The position numbers and the translations under genes are program-made. Shown in pieces: positions 48,828 through 57,951 of a DNA stretch of 64,000 nt. A model generated the notes under the pieces. That model searched no databases. It saw only the letters and a list, made by a program, of their open reading frames with translations, and was not told the DNA's origin. Position 1 is the stretch's first letter. The number at the start of each line of letters is the position of its first letter. The DNA comes from Nostoc sp. FACHB-892 (GTDB taxonomy: Bacteria; Cyanobacteriota; Cyanobacteriia; Cyanobacteriales; Nostocaceae): the NCBI RefSeq assembly GCF_014698795.1, contig NZ_JACJTR010000007.1, positions 1 through 64,000 of the forward strand. The letters are read 5' to 3'.

Positions 48828-50039
48828 CCTATTGACATTAACATTAGCCAACCGTGGCTCAAACAATTTTTGTATAAAATTATTTAATTGAGTTGGTTGG
48901 TTTGGAGGCGATGTACCTGTATTAACGATTGTATAAATTAAAACTAATACCATTAAGCTAGTGGTAACACCAAGCCCTATTCCTAGCAGCAAAATAAAGT
49001 TTCTATAAGTTAGCGAATAAGTGTTATCAACGTTTTGCTTTGTAACATTATCTTCTGAGGATTTTGACAAGGCCAAATTAGAATTAAGCGCTTGCAAAGC
49101 TTCTGAGGCAGATTGGTAACGCTGGGTAAAGCGATCGCGAACCATTGTATCTAAAATATCTGCAAAAACATCACTTACCTCTGCCTGATGGCGCCAGAGA
49201 ACTTCTCCAGTATTAGGATCTTCTTGTAGTTGCTCAGGTATTAAACCTGTCAAAGCTTGAATGCCAATCATCCCTAATGCATAGATATCGCTGCAAAGTC
49301 TTGGCTTTCCCTTAGCCTGTTCGCTTGGCATATAGCCAGGAGTCCCAACAGCAATTGTTAAGCCTGCTCCTAAAGCACCAATTTTCTTAATACTCCCAAA
49401 GTCAATTAGAACAATCTTTTGATCTGAGTGCCGACGCATTAGATTTTGGGGCTTAATATCCCGGTGAATAATGTTGTTTTGGTGGACAAAAGACAGTACT
49501 TCCAGGATTTCTTTTAATAAATTTAAGACTGTCTTCTCGCTAAGACGCTGACCCGGTACAATTTCTTGAGTCAATGCATGACCATCAATAAATTCCTGGA
49601 CTAAATAGAAATCCCCATCTTCATTAAAATGGGCAAATAGTCTAGGAATTTGGTCGTGGTCGTTGCCTAGCTGGTATAAAACTTCCGCTTCCCGATCAAA
49701 TAGACTTTTAGCTATGGGCAAAATAGCAGGATTGGAATCTTTTGGCTGAAAATGTTTGACAACGCAATGAGGTCGTCCTGGTAAATCTAGGTCTACGGCT
49801 AAATAGGTATCACCAGATCCTCCGCTTCCTAAGTGTTTGACAATTTCAAATCGATTCCGAAGTGTTTTTCTGGCGAGAGAGTATTGATGTTTTTTACGTA
49901 TAGCATCTCTTAACAAGTAAGTATTACTAGATCCTCCACTTTCCAGCAGTTTTACAGTCTCAAAGCGACTCCTGAGTTTTTTTCTAACTAGAGGGTTCTG
50001 GCTCATGTGGCGTATACTACTTGTCAATTTACTGAGCAT
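48798..50039 (-). CDS. Ser/Thr protein kinase with duplicated glycine loop and membrane helix
   Basis: The 413-residue protein is a Hanks-type kinase with HRDIKPQNLM, DFGSIKKIG and the APE-equivalent PSEQAKGK, so catalysis is likely. Before the real kinase start (KTLRNRFEIVKHLGSGGSGD, residues 58-77) there is a second version of it (KKLRSRFETVKLLESGGSSN, residues 20-39), 38 residues upstream. This is a partial internal duplication of strands 1-2. The ATP lysine is in VVKHFQP. A membrane helix (about 345-368) and a short extracytoplasmic tail follow. The last nine residues come from a MITE. ATG 50006 (MSQNPLVRKK) is an alternative start that matches other cyanobacterial kinases. Confidence 0.9.
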   Translation of the reverse strand: MLSKLTSSIRHMSQNPLVRKKLRSRFETVKLLESGGSSNTYLLRDAIRKKHQYSLARKTLRNRFEIVKHLGSGGSGDTYLAVDLDLPGRPHCVVKHFQPKDSNPAILPIAKSLFDREAEVLYQLGNDHDQIPRLFAHFNEDGDFYLVQEFIDGHALTQEIVPGQRLSEKTVLNLLKEILEVLSFVHQNNIIHRDIKPQNLMRRHSDQKIVLIDFGSIKKIGALGAGLTIAVGTPGYMPSEQAKGKPRLCSDIYALGMIGIQALTGLIPEQLQEDPNTGEVLWRHQAEVSDVFADILDTMVRDRFTQRYQSASEALQALNSNLALSKSSEDNVTKQNVDNTYSLTYRNFILLLGIGLGVTTSLMVLVLIYTIVNTGTSPPNQPTQLNNFIQKLFEPRLANVNVNRTYALTEKPK

Positions 50040-50822
50040 TCAGAGCTTGGGTGGCATTATGAATACCTGCGGCTAGGTTTGTTGGTATTTGAGGCAGTTA
50101 GCTTCTCAAGCGACCTATGCTTTTAAGCCGTTTTATAGTTAGCCGCTTAACTGGTTTATTCGATACCTTATATTGGTATCTTAATATAAAAATTTATTTC
50201 TAGAATAGTTCAATAAATTGTATCACTTAAGTAAATTTTACACTAGCCCACACTATTTATAACTGTGGGTAGAAGACAACTTTCAGGAGTCGGTAGATTT
50301 CTTTTGAATATTGGGTCTGATTGCTGACAAAACCTTGAACAGTAGCATTTAAAGACACAAGTATCTTCACCGCGTCCATCACTGAACGTGATTGCCTTGT
50401 CATATCTAAATGTAAATTCGACAAAAGAAAAAAGAGGAAGTAGGTCTTTGGAGCGAATAACGAGTGATGAGTTTTTAGGTAAGTAGGAGTAACTTCTCAA
50501 TCATTAAAGTTTACTCAATAGTTTATACAAAACATCCAACTTTTCCGACCTTTCCTACCTTTTGCTCTCGCCTGTATCACTTGTGTTAACTCAGTTGCAT
50601 TTAGCAAAATTTATAATGGAAAAAGTCTAAGCTGATTTTAATATATTATCTGTAGCTCTTGCTAAGTAAAGGATAAAACTGTTTTATAAAAATAAAAAAC
50701 GTTTTAGATAACTTTCCAGATCTCTAGCCTTTTAGAAATAGTCCTAATTTAGATTTTGCTGCCAGGCGATAGATAAGATAATGTGACATCTGGACAGCTA
50801 ACTGCAAGAACAGCATTTTATT
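50040..50822. other. Intergenic region without a supported gene
   Basis: About 780 bases of AT-rich DNA between the kinase and the oxidase terminator. A weak minus-strand ORF from a TTG (50243-50500) has no recognisable features and is not called. Confidence 0.3.
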
Positions 50823-50850
50823 AATAAAAAAAGCCCCCGCTAGGGGGCTT
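50823..50850 (-). terminator. Terminator of the ctaCDE operon
   Basis: On the minus strand AAGCCCCC-TAGC-GGGGGCTT (50831-50850) is followed by a run of T (A run 50825-50830 on the plus strand). It lies 43 bases after the ctaE stop: a textbook rho-independent terminator. Confidence 0.9.
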
Positions 50851-50892
50851 ATCAAGTTGTCCGCGTGGAATGAACAACTAAATAATTTATAC

Positions 50893-51519
50893 TCACAGTA
50901 GATACAGTAATCCGAATAAAATAATCCAAATCACGTCAACGAAGTGCCAGTAGATTTCGGCTGCTTCAATGCCAAAGTGTTTTTCGTTACTGTAGTGACC
51001 AGGAACGCGCGATCGCCATAACACAGCAACAATTGCTAAAACACCGAGGGTAACGTGCAATCCGTGGAAACCAGTCAAAACGTAAAATGCACTAGCAAAT
51101 AAATTGGTAGTTAAGCCAAATTCTAAATGGGTATATTCATATACTTGACCTACCAAGAAAATAGCACCCATCGCCGCCGTAATTGCTAACCAGATTTGTG
51201 CCCCCCGCGTATCGTTCTTTTTTATAGCAGTGTCGGCATTGTGCATGACAAAACTACTAGAAATCAGATTGATGGTGTTCACTCCGGGTAACAAGAGTTC
51301 TAACTCTGGAGTCCCTGCTGGCGGCCATGCAGGTAAGGTAGCACGGAAAGCCAGATAGGCTCCAAACAGCCCCAGGAAAATCATCCCTTCAGCAATCAGG
51401 AAGACAATTAGGCCAAACAGACGATGGTCTGGATGTTCTTCGTGATGACCGACGGACGCTTCCGCTTCATGGTGATGATTTAGTTCGGTTTTAGCTGGGT
51501 CAATCGTTTGACTTTGCAT
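50893..51519 (-). CDS. ctaE: Cytochrome c oxidase subunit III
   Basis: The 208-residue protein has five to six membrane helices and the subunit III signatures IVFLIAEGMIFLGLFGAYLA (about 35-54), GFHGLHVTLGVLAI and EAAEIYWHFVDVIWIILFGL at the C-terminus. With CtaC and CtaD it forms the aa3-type terminal oxidase that reduces oxygen to water in respiration. The N-terminus has a His-rich stretch (NHHHEAEASVGHHEEHPDH). It is the last gene of the operon; the 128-base gap to ctaD is filled by tandem GGGGAAT and GTTAGGA repeats. Confidence 0.95.
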   Translation of the reverse strand: MQSQTIDPAKTELNHHHEAEASVGHHEEHPDHRLFGLIVFLIAEGMIFLGLFGAYLAFRATLPAWPPAGTPELELLLPGVNTINLISSSFVMHNADTAIKKNDTRGAQIWLAITAAMGAIFLVGQVYEYTHLEFGLTTNLFASAFYVLTGFHGLHVTLGVLAIVAVLWRSRVPGHYSNEKHFGIEAAEIYWHFVDVIWIILFGLLYLL

Positions 51520-51529
51520 GAATTTTTAT

Positions 51530-51650
51530 AAGTGGGGAATGGGGAATGGGGAATGGGGAGTCGGGAGTGGGAGTTAGGAGTTAGGAGTTAGAAATTGTCA
51601 TAACTCATCATTCATAACTCATAACTCTTCACTTTTAACTCCTAACTCTA
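51530..51650. repeat. Tandem repeats between ctaD and ctaE
   Basis: GGGGAAT occurs four times in tandem near 51537-51563, followed by GTTAGGA/GAGTTAG repeats and by their reverse-complement-like CTCATAA/TAACTCC copies up to the ctaD stop. The tract lies inside the operon. Confidence 0.6.
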
Positions 51651-53384
51651 TTTACGATCTTCGGGATTAGCAGCAACGGCTGGATCGGGTTTTGCTCTTA
51701 ATACTGAGTTCGGTCCGCCAGACAAGACTGGATCGGGATCAGATAAAGGTACACCTTCGTCAGCCTTTTCTAAGCCGTAGTCGTAGGGACCTGTAGCCAG
51801 TACTGGGGTTTGATCAAAATTCTCGATCGCAGGTGGTGAGGTTGTCATCCACTCTAAGGTAAGTGCCCTCCAAGGATTATTACCAGCTTTCTCGCCGTAT
51901 AACCAACTCCAAATCGCATTGATAATGAAAGGGAATGTCGAAACTGCTAGTATGTAAGCGCCATAAGTGCAGATTTCGTTGAGAAAGGTAAATTTGGGGT
52001 CATACTGGGCGATACGGCGGTTCATGCCCATTAATCCCAGTTTATGCATTGGTAAGAAGGCCATATTCAGACCCACTATTGTTAAGGCAAAGTGAACCTT
52101 GCCCCAAAATTCGTTTACCATCCGTCCTGTCATTTTCGGGAACCAGTGGTAAATCGCGGCATAAATTCCGAGAACACTACCACCAAAAAGAACGTAGTGC
52201 AAGTGTGCCACCACAAAATAGGTGTCGTGAACGTGAATATCAAAGGGCACTGCTGCCAACATCACCCCACTGATCCCACCAATCACAAAGGTGCCAACAA
52301 AACCCATTGCGAACAGCATGGCAGTGTTAAGCCGGATTTTTCCACCCCACATGGTTCCTAACCAGCTGAAAATTTTAATTCCTGTGGGTACGGCAATGAT
52401 CATGGTGGTGATCATAAAGAACATCCGCAACCAACCGGGGATACCACTGGTAAACATGTGGTGCGCCCAAACAATTAGCCCCAAAAAGCTAATGGCAAGA
52501 GAGGAATAAGCGATCGCTTTATAGCCAAAAATCGGCTTACGGGAATGCACGGGAATAATTTCCGAAATTGCCCCAAAAAAAGGCAAAATCATGATGTAAA
52601 CCGCAGGGTGGGAGTAAAACCAGAACATGTGCTGGTATACCACTGGGTCGCCACCACCAGTCGGGTTAAAAAATGTCGTTCCTGCCAATAAGTCAAAAGC
52701 CAGCAGAATTAGACCTGCTGCTAGCACTGGTGTAGATACCAAAGTCAGCGCCGAGGTAGCAAACATCGCCCAGCAGAACAAGGGCATTTGGTGAACTCCC
52801 ATACCAGGGATACGCATCTTGAGCAATGTGACGAGGAAATTGATTGCCCCTAAAATCGATGACGTACCTAGTAGGAGGACGCTCATAATCCAAATTCCCT
52901 CACCTACTTGACCTGTTACCAAGCTCAGGGGAGGGTAGGAAGTCCAACCTGCATCCGGTGCATCGCCTACCACTAAACTAGCGATCAACAATAAACCCGC
53001 AGGGGGAATCATCCAAAAGGCAACAGCATTCAAGCGTGGGAATGCCATATCCTTTGCCCCAATCATCAAGGGAATAAGGAAGTTAGCAAAACCCGCACCA
53101 GCTGGCACGATCCACAAGAAAATCATGATCGTGGCGTGCAGCGTAAATAAGCTGTTGTAAACTTCAGGGGTGACGAAATCGACTTCTGGGGTTCGCAGTT
53201 CTGTACGAACCAAGTCAGCCATCACCCCACCAATACAGTAAAAAATGAATGTAGTGACTAAGTATTGAATCCCAATCACCTTATGGTCGGTGTTGAAAGT
53301 AAAGTAGTCTTGCCATTTTCTGATCCCTTGCTCCTCTTCAAGAGCAGGGGCGTTGGCAGTTTCTTGCACTTGAGCTTGGGTCAT
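51648..53384 (-). CDS. ctaD: Cytochrome c oxidase subunit I
   Basis: The 578-residue membrane protein (12 helices) carries heme a and the heme a3-CuB centre. Key motifs are FTLHATIMIFLWIVP (low-spin heme His), MFWFYSHPAVYIMILPFFGA (CuB His and the Tyr cross-link region), VWAHHMFTSGIP (CuB His pair) and HVHDTYFVVAHLHYVLFGGS (heme a3 and heme a His). The E in the WFYSHPEVY consensus is Ala here (SHPAVY), with the glutamate of the D channel not at this position; cyanobacterial enzymes vary here. Length is normal. It is the middle gene of ctaCDE. Confidence 0.95.
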   Translation of the reverse strand: MTQAQVQETANAPALEEEQGIRKWQDYFTFNTDHKVIGIQYLVTTFIFYCIGGVMADLVRTELRTPEVDFVTPEVYNSLFTLHATIMIFLWIVPAGAGFANFLIPLMIGAKDMAFPRLNAVAFWMIPPAGLLLIASLVVGDAPDAGWTSYPPLSLVTGQVGEGIWIMSVLLLGTSSILGAINFLVTLLKMRIPGMGVHQMPLFCWAMFATSALTLVSTPVLAAGLILLAFDLLAGTTFFNPTGGGDPVVYQHMFWFYSHPAVYIMILPFFGAISEIIPVHSRKPIFGYKAIAYSSLAISFLGLIVWAHHMFTSGIPGWLRMFFMITTMIIAVPTGIKIFSWLGTMWGGKIRLNTAMLFAMGFVGTFVIGGISGVMLAAVPFDIHVHDTYFVVAHLHYVLFGGSVLGIYAAIYHWFPKMTGRMVNEFWGKVHFALTIVGLNMAFLPMHKLGLMGMNRRIAQYDPKFTFLNEICTYGAYILAVSTFPFIINAIWSWLYGEKAGNNPWRALTLEWMTTSPPAIENFDQTPVLATGPYDYGLEKADEGVPLSDPDPVLSGGPNSVLRAKPDPAVAANPEDRK

Positions 53385-53528
53385 AATCGTTAGTTATCTT
53401 TTGTCATTTGTCCTCTCTTACAAAGTTCTGAACGGAGGAAACCTCCTCTGAGACTTTGCGCTTTGTCAGTTGTCCTACCCTGCGGGAAGCCGCAGAAGCG
53501 TCTATGTCATTTGTCATTTATTTAGACC

Positions 53529-53566
53529 AATGACTAATGACTAATGACCAATGACCAATGACTAAT
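53529..53566. repeat. Heptanucleotide repeat at the ctaC stop codon
   Basis: Tandem AATGACT and AATGACC heptamers (about five) run up to and include the complement of the ctaC stop codon (53562-53564). Related sequence (GTCATTAGTCATTAG) occurs at 34433-34450. Confidence 0.7.
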
Positions 53567-54647
53567 GGTGAACTTGATGGAGGATTTCTGGCTTAATTCC
53601 CATGTCCTTGGTGTAAGGAGCAAGAAATTCATTTGGGGATAGATTCGCAGGGTTAACAGCAACGGCTTGATTAAGTGTTTCTTTGCTGGCAACTAGCTGT
53701 TCTTGAACCCATTTGTCAAATGCTTCTTCTGGCTCAACGACTATTGGCGCTCTCATTGCACCGTGGTAGGGGCCACAAAGTTCAGCACATATCAGGGTAT
53801 AATCTCCTGCTTTATTGGGGGTGAAGCGAATCTCGCTTTGCCTACCTGGGATCGCATCTTGTTTCAGGCGGAACTCTGGAACCCAAAAGGCATGGATGAC
53901 ATCGTTGGCTGTCATATTAATTTGCACTTCTCGCCCGATGGGTACGTGCATTTCACCTGTAGTTATACCAGTTTCAGGATAAGTGAAAATCCAGGCATAT
54001 TGTAGGCCTGTGACATTAACCTGTAATCCTGCTGGTTTGCCTGCTTTATCAGGAGTTCCCCCAATTGTCGGAGCAACACTACCGACACCAGAAGCATCCC
54101 GCTTTTGGGGAATTTGGTCAGCATTGCGGACTTCTGCGGTAGCTGGGTCTTGCATTGCCTCATCAGATTTTTCTTGATTGAGGTTGGGTTCGGTGCTAGG
54201 AGGAGTATCACTTAAAGTTGCCGCCATCGCACTTCCAGGCATTGCCATTGACTCCTGGTTCATCATCGGCGCTTCATGAATAGCATGGGGATCGAAGCCA
54301 CCGATTTCGTTGTACACATCAAAGCTGTAAACAGAAATGCCGATAACGATAATTGCTGGGATCGCCGTCCAGAGGATTTCTAAAGGTACATTGCCCTCAA
54401 CTGGTGGGCCGTCTTCGTTATCACCTGCACGCCGACGGTATTGAAATGCAGAGTAAATTAAAATACCTTCAACTAGCAGGAATATACCTGTAGAAATGAT
54501 CATCATCGCGTTGAATAGTCCATCCACTAATACGGCTTCATCGCTTGCTGCTGCTGGCAACAGACCATGATTTTGACCGTACCAAAGGCTGACTAGCGTT
54601 AGCACGATGCCAATCAGTAATGTCCAGATTGAACTTGGAATCTTCAC
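53562..54647 (-). CDS. ctaC: Cytochrome c oxidase subunit II
   Basis: The 361-residue protein has two N-terminal membrane helices (about 7-25 and 46-68) and a periplasmic cupredoxin domain with the CuA site CAELCGPYHGAM near residue 290. It accepts electrons from cytochrome c6 or plastocyanin. Between VPLEILWTAIPAIIVIGISV plus YSFDVYNEIGG and the cupredoxin core (GLQVNVTGLQYAWIFTYPE) is a long linker rich in Met, Ala, Pro and Asp (about residues 120-200), longer than in most bacteria. It is the first gene of the operon; the divergent heme A genes start 400 bases away. Confidence 0.94.
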   Translation of the reverse strand: MKIPSSIWTLLIGIVLTLVSLWYGQNHGLLPAAASDEAVLVDGLFNAMMIISTGIFLLVEGILIYSAFQYRRRAGDNEDGPPVEGNVPLEILWTAIPAIIVIGISVYSFDVYNEIGGFDPHAIHEAPMMNQESMAMPGSAMAATLSDTPPSTEPNLNQEKSDEAMQDPATAEVRNADQIPQKRDASGVGSVAPTIGGTPDKAGKPAGLQVNVTGLQYAWIFTYPETGITTGEMHVPIGREVQINMTANDVIHAFWVPEFRLKQDAIPGRQSEIRFTPNKAGDYTLICAELCGPYHGAMRAPIVVEPEEAFDKWVQEQLVASKETLNQAVAVNPANLSPNEFLAPYTKDMGIKPEILHQVHH

Positions 54648-55051
54648 GGCTTACTTAATTGAATTTACTACATTATTTTAAAGCTACTCACTTACTAAGG
54701 TAGTCTAGGCTGGAAGGCATAGAGTCCAAAGGTCTGAATTTTTTATTAAGTTTTTTAACTATTTTACTAATTTTGGGTACAAGGTGACTATTAGATACTG
54801 CCAAAAGTAGATGTCAATCAGTGGAAAAATTTAAGAAAAAATTTAGGATGCTTAAATTAATTGTAATTAATCAATTTTTCACATCTTGAAAAATACCTAA
54901 AGCTTCAGGCAAAACCTTTCTGGAGTGATTCAAAGTATAAGTGAGTGCTAATCTCTAAACCTTTAGCCTATACGCTAGGGTGAAGATAGGACGCTAAAAG
55001 AAAATTGAAAATTTTAAGAGAGCCACCAAGAGCGGGCAGAAGGTATCATTC
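54648..55051. promoter_or_regulatory. Divergent control region between ctaC and ctaA
   Basis: This 404-base AT-rich gap must hold the promoters of both the oxidase operon and the heme A genes. The arrangement suggests coordinated control. I see no convincing operator; TAAGTGAGTGCTAATCTC and the poly-T/A tracts are unremarkable. Confidence 0.4.
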
Positions 55052-55993
55052 ATGAGCGAATTTGTCCTACAACAACAAAATGAAGCGGCGCTTCAGCAGC
55101 AAAAGCCCAAGGAAATGATTCGTCGCTTGGTGTGGAAAATATGCATAGCCACCTTAATTTTGATGGCAATAGGCAGTGCCACCCGCGTGATGAATGCTGG
55201 ACTTGCTTGCCCAGATTGGCCCTTATGTTATGGCGAACTGGTGCCAGCCAAGCAAATGAATCTCCAGGTGTTTCTGGAGTGGTTTCATAGATTAGATGCA
55301 GCTTTAATTGGTGTAAGCGCGATCGCACTTTTCGGCTTGTCCTGGTGGCATCGTCGTGTCTTACCCTCTTGGCTGCCTTGGGCATCCACATTTGCCCTGT
55401 TTATAATCGTCTTCCAAGCCATTTTAGGAGGACTCACCGTCACCGAACTGTTGCGGTTTGATATTGTTACCGCTCATTTAGGAACGGCACTGTTGTTTTT
55501 TAGCACCCTCCTGATTATCGGCACAGCGCTCACGCCCTATCAGGGGACTGGAACCATTGGTAAGTTGCCTTGGGTCGGTTTAACTGCTGCTGTTCTGGTT
55601 TACCTGCAAAGTTTGCTAGGTGCTTTGGTAGGCTCTCGCTGGGCGCTACACCAATGCCTCGGCGGTTCTCAACTTTGTACGGTAATGTACAGCCATATTG
55701 CTGGTTTGGTACCGCCAACAGTGGCAACCTTGGCAATGGTATTTATCTGTTGGCGGACACCAGCACTACATCCAGCCTTACGGCGACTGGCAAATATAGC
55801 TGGTGGGTTGTTAACCTTACAAATCTTGTTGGGATTCGCCACTTTCAAATTACACCTCCAAGTTGAGCCTCTCACCGTCTCTCATCAAGCTATAGGAGCT
55901 GCTTTGCTGGGTACTTTGGTGGCTTTCACAGTTCTCGCACTGCGTGACTGGGCTACTAGCCGCGACATCACAGTGTTGAGCAATGACTGCTGA
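55052..55993 (+). CDS. ctaA: Heme A synthase
   Basis: The 313-residue membrane protein (about eight helices) oxidises heme O to heme A for the aa3 oxidase. Typical segments are IGSATRVMNAGLACPDWPLC with the conserved Cys, EWFHRLDAALIGV (heme His), FQAILGGLTV, TAHLGTALLFF and LTVSHQAIGAALLGT, with a second Cys pair in HQCLGGSQLC. Start ATG 55052 fits the family. It is followed after 229 bases by ctaB, and both are divergent from ctaCDE, so the locus makes the enzyme and its cofactor together. Confidence 0.94.
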   Translation: MSEFVLQQQNEAALQQQKPKEMIRRLVWKICIATLILMAIGSATRVMNAGLACPDWPLCYGELVPAKQMNLQVFLEWFHRLDAALIGVSAIALFGLSWWHRRVLPSWLPWASTFALFIIVFQAILGGLTVTELLRFDIVTAHLGTALLFFSTLLIIGTALTPYQGTGTIGKLPWVGLTAAVLVYLQSLLGALVGSRWALHQCLGGSQLCTVMYSHIAGLVPPTVATLAMVFICWRTPALHPALRRLANIAGGLLTLQILLGFATFKLHLQVEPLTVSHQAIGAALLGTLVAFTVLALRDWATSRDITVLSNDC

Positions 55994-56222
55994 GTATGGA
56001 GTGAGGGAACAGGGGGAGTAACGGAAGGAAAAATTTCTAACTCCTAACTCCTGTACAGACGCGATTAATCGCGTCTCTCCTAACTCAGCACTAAATTATG
56101 GCCGCAACGGCGAGTATTGCGACCCACGCAGGTGCAGAAAATCTGTGTTTCATTTGCCTGAAAGAGCCACCTTGAGCGGGGGCTGCATATAAGTTGTTGA
56201 AAAATAAGGAACCAGAGCCAAA

Positions 56223-57176
56223 ATGATTGAGACTAATGTCTCTCGCCACCACCAAACATTTCTACAGGTAGTTCAAAGTTATTACCAGCTAACCAAGCCT
56301 CGGATTATTCCGTTGCTTTTGATTACCACGGCTGGGAGTATGTGGATTGCTGCTAAGGGAGAAGTAGACCCATTGCTGTTGCTAGTAACTCTCACTGGTG
56401 GCACTTTGGCTGCTGCAAGCGCCCAAACGATTAACTGTATCTATGACCGGGATATTGATTATGACATGGAGCGGACGCGCCATCGTCCGATGCCTTCGGG
56501 TAAGGTGCAGCCACGCGATGCTCTAATTTTTGCGATCGCACTGGCAACGATTTCCTTTACACTCCTAGCAGTATTTGCCAATCTGTTAGCCGCCCTGCTA
56601 GCCTTCTCTGGCATCGTCTTTTATATTTTGGTTTATACCCACTGGCTAAAACGCCACACCCCTCAGAATATCGTTGTTGGTGGTGCGGCTGGGGCAATTC
56701 CGGCTTTAGTGGGTTGGGCTGCTGTCACAGGCACATTAAGCTGGTCAGCATGGCTGATTTTTGCGATCGTCTTTTTATGGACACCACCCCATTTCTGGGC
56801 GCTAGCTCTGATGATTAAAGATGACTACGCAAAAGTTGGGATACCAATGTTACCTGTGATTGAAGGTACTACGGCAACAGTGAAGCAGATTTGGTACTAC
56901 ACACTGATAACAGTATTTGCAACTGTTTTATTGGTATATCCCTTGGGCGCAAGTGGAATTCTTTATGCTGCGATCGCTGTCATTCTGGGAGGATTATTTA
57001 TCCACAAATCTTGGCGCTTGTTGCAAAATCCAGAGGATCGTGCTGTAGCTAAAGAGTTGTTTCTCTTTTCGATCTCCTACATGATGCTGTTGTGTCTGGG
57101 GATGGTAGTTGATAGTCTTCCCGTTACCCATAATTTAATTAGTGTGGTGAGTAATCATCTGCATTTTATTGGTTAG
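56223..57176 (+). CDS. ctaB: Heme O synthase (protoheme farnesyltransferase)
   Basis: The 317-residue UbiA-family prenyltransferase adds farnesyl to heme B. It has the two Asp-rich motifs: [20 protein letters not shown] (about 77-96) and the second around [14 protein letters not shown]. About nine membrane helices are visible, starting [20 protein letters not shown]. It supplies CtaA with heme O. The 229-base gap before it contains a TTAATCGCGTCT-type repeat (about 56055-56085). Confidence 0.95.
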   Translation: MIETNVSRHHQTFLQVVQSYYQLTKPRIIPLLLITTAGSMWIAAKGEVDPLLLLVTLTGGTLAAASAQTINCIYDRDIDYDMERTRHRPMPSGKVQPRDALIFAIALATISFTLLAVFANLLAALLAFSGIVFYILVYTHWLKRHTPQNIVVGGAAGAIPALVGWAAVTGTLSWSAWLIFAIVFLWTPPHFWALALMIKDDYAKVGIPMLPVIEGTTATVKQIWYYTLITVFATVLLVYPLGASGILYAAIAVILGGLFIHKSWRLLQNPEDRAVAKELFLFSISYMMLLCLGMVVDSLPVTHNLISVVSNHLHFIG

Positions 57177-57454
57177 GGGATGGAAAATTTAGCGATCGCG
57201 TTTGGTAAAGGGGCGCGATCGCATTTTCAGAAATTAAAAAATATATAATAATTTGAGTTTTGTGGATTTGCGATTAAAAGTAAAATTTCAGTCATATAGC
57301 AATCCTATTTGCGTTGTGAAAAATATAGATTAGAAAACGAACCGCAAAGGACGCAAAGGAAAGAAGAAAGAAAGAGAGATATAATTTTTACGAATGATTT
57401 AGGACTGCTATAGATAAATCGATTAAAAAGCTAAATGAAGTTGTAAGAATCTAA
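57177..57454. other. Intergenic region with CGCAAAGGA repeats
   Basis: No gene is seen. The stretch ACCGCAAAGGACGCAAAGGA (57340-57359) is one of the GCAGAG/CGCAAAG dispersed repeats found also at 48525-48590 and 57700-57735. Confidence 0.4.
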
Positions 57455-57718
57455 ATGTTGACAAATTACATTCGTACAGCATTGCACAAAGCAACCTACG
57501 AGTTGCTTGAGGATGGAACTTTTTATAGCGAAATTCCAGAATGTCAAGGAGTTTGGGCAAACGCTGCAACACTAGAAGGCTGCCGGGAAGATTTGCAAGA
57601 TGCTCTTGAAGGATGGATTATTTTAGGATTGCGTTTGGGTCATACTTTACCGATACTTCATGGCGAAGTTGTCTATATATTGGGAAGAGGAGTAAAACGT
57701 AAAGGAACGCGGAGTTGA
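57455..57718 (+). CDS. HicB-like antitoxin, orphan
   Basis: The 87-residue protein (MLTNYIRTALHKATYELLED, then GTFYSEIPECQGVWANAATL) belongs to a cyanobacterial HicB-like family with partial RNase H fold. No HicA gene is adjacent. The last 20 residues (VVYILGRGVKRKGTRS) are encoded by dispersed repeat DNA (AAAGGAACGCGGAGTTGAGC), replacing the usual end. It may be a leftover antitoxin or a free regulator. It converges with another HicB-like gene 20 bases away. Confidence 0.75.
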   Translation: MLTNYIRTALHKATYELLEDGTFYSEIPECQGVWANAATLEGCREDLQDALEGWIILGLRLGHTLPILHGEVVYILGRGVKRKGTRS

Positions 57719-57738
57719 GCGCAGAGGGACGCAGAGTT

Positions 57739-57939
57739 TTAAAGCAGTATCCAGATTATTTTGGAACGGCGTTGTTCATTAGGAAAATGGCAGTAAACTG
57801 CATCATGAACCATTTCCTGTAGTGTTTCTATATCGTCAGCCTGAGTAAAAATTGACTCAGTTAGAGCTACTGCTGTATAACCGCTATCTGGATCATATTT
57901 AACGAGAAATACAATTTCAGTTATAGGTAATCTTTCCAT
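57739..57939 (-). CDS. HicB-like small protein with shortened C-terminus
   Basis: The 66-residue protein (EIVFLVKYDPDSGYTAVALT, then ESIFTQADDIETLQEMVHDA) matches a family of small antitoxin-like proteins, often mislabelled as a dehydrogenase subunit in databases. The usual C-terminal strand after CHFPNE is replaced by RRSKIIWILL, so the end may be altered. No toxin gene is next to it. It is convergent with the preceding HicB-like gene and lies downstream of the kinase on the same strand, 13 bases from the kinase stop. Confidence 0.65.
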   Translation of the reverse strand: MERLPITEIVFLVKYDPDSGYTAVALTESIFTQADDIETLQEMVHDAVYCHFPNEQRRSKIIWILL

Positions 57940-57951
57940 AAATACTAGATT

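Noticed and set aside
50243..50500. Minus-strand 85-residue ORF near the ctaCDE terminator
   Set aside because: It starts at TTG without a ribosome site, matches no family, has mixed composition and no conserved motif, and lies in AT-rich non-coding DNA.
53562..54647. Repeat-derived insertion in CtaC
   Set aside because: The long linker of subunit II does not resemble any repeat in the window, so it is treated as a natural feature of the protein.
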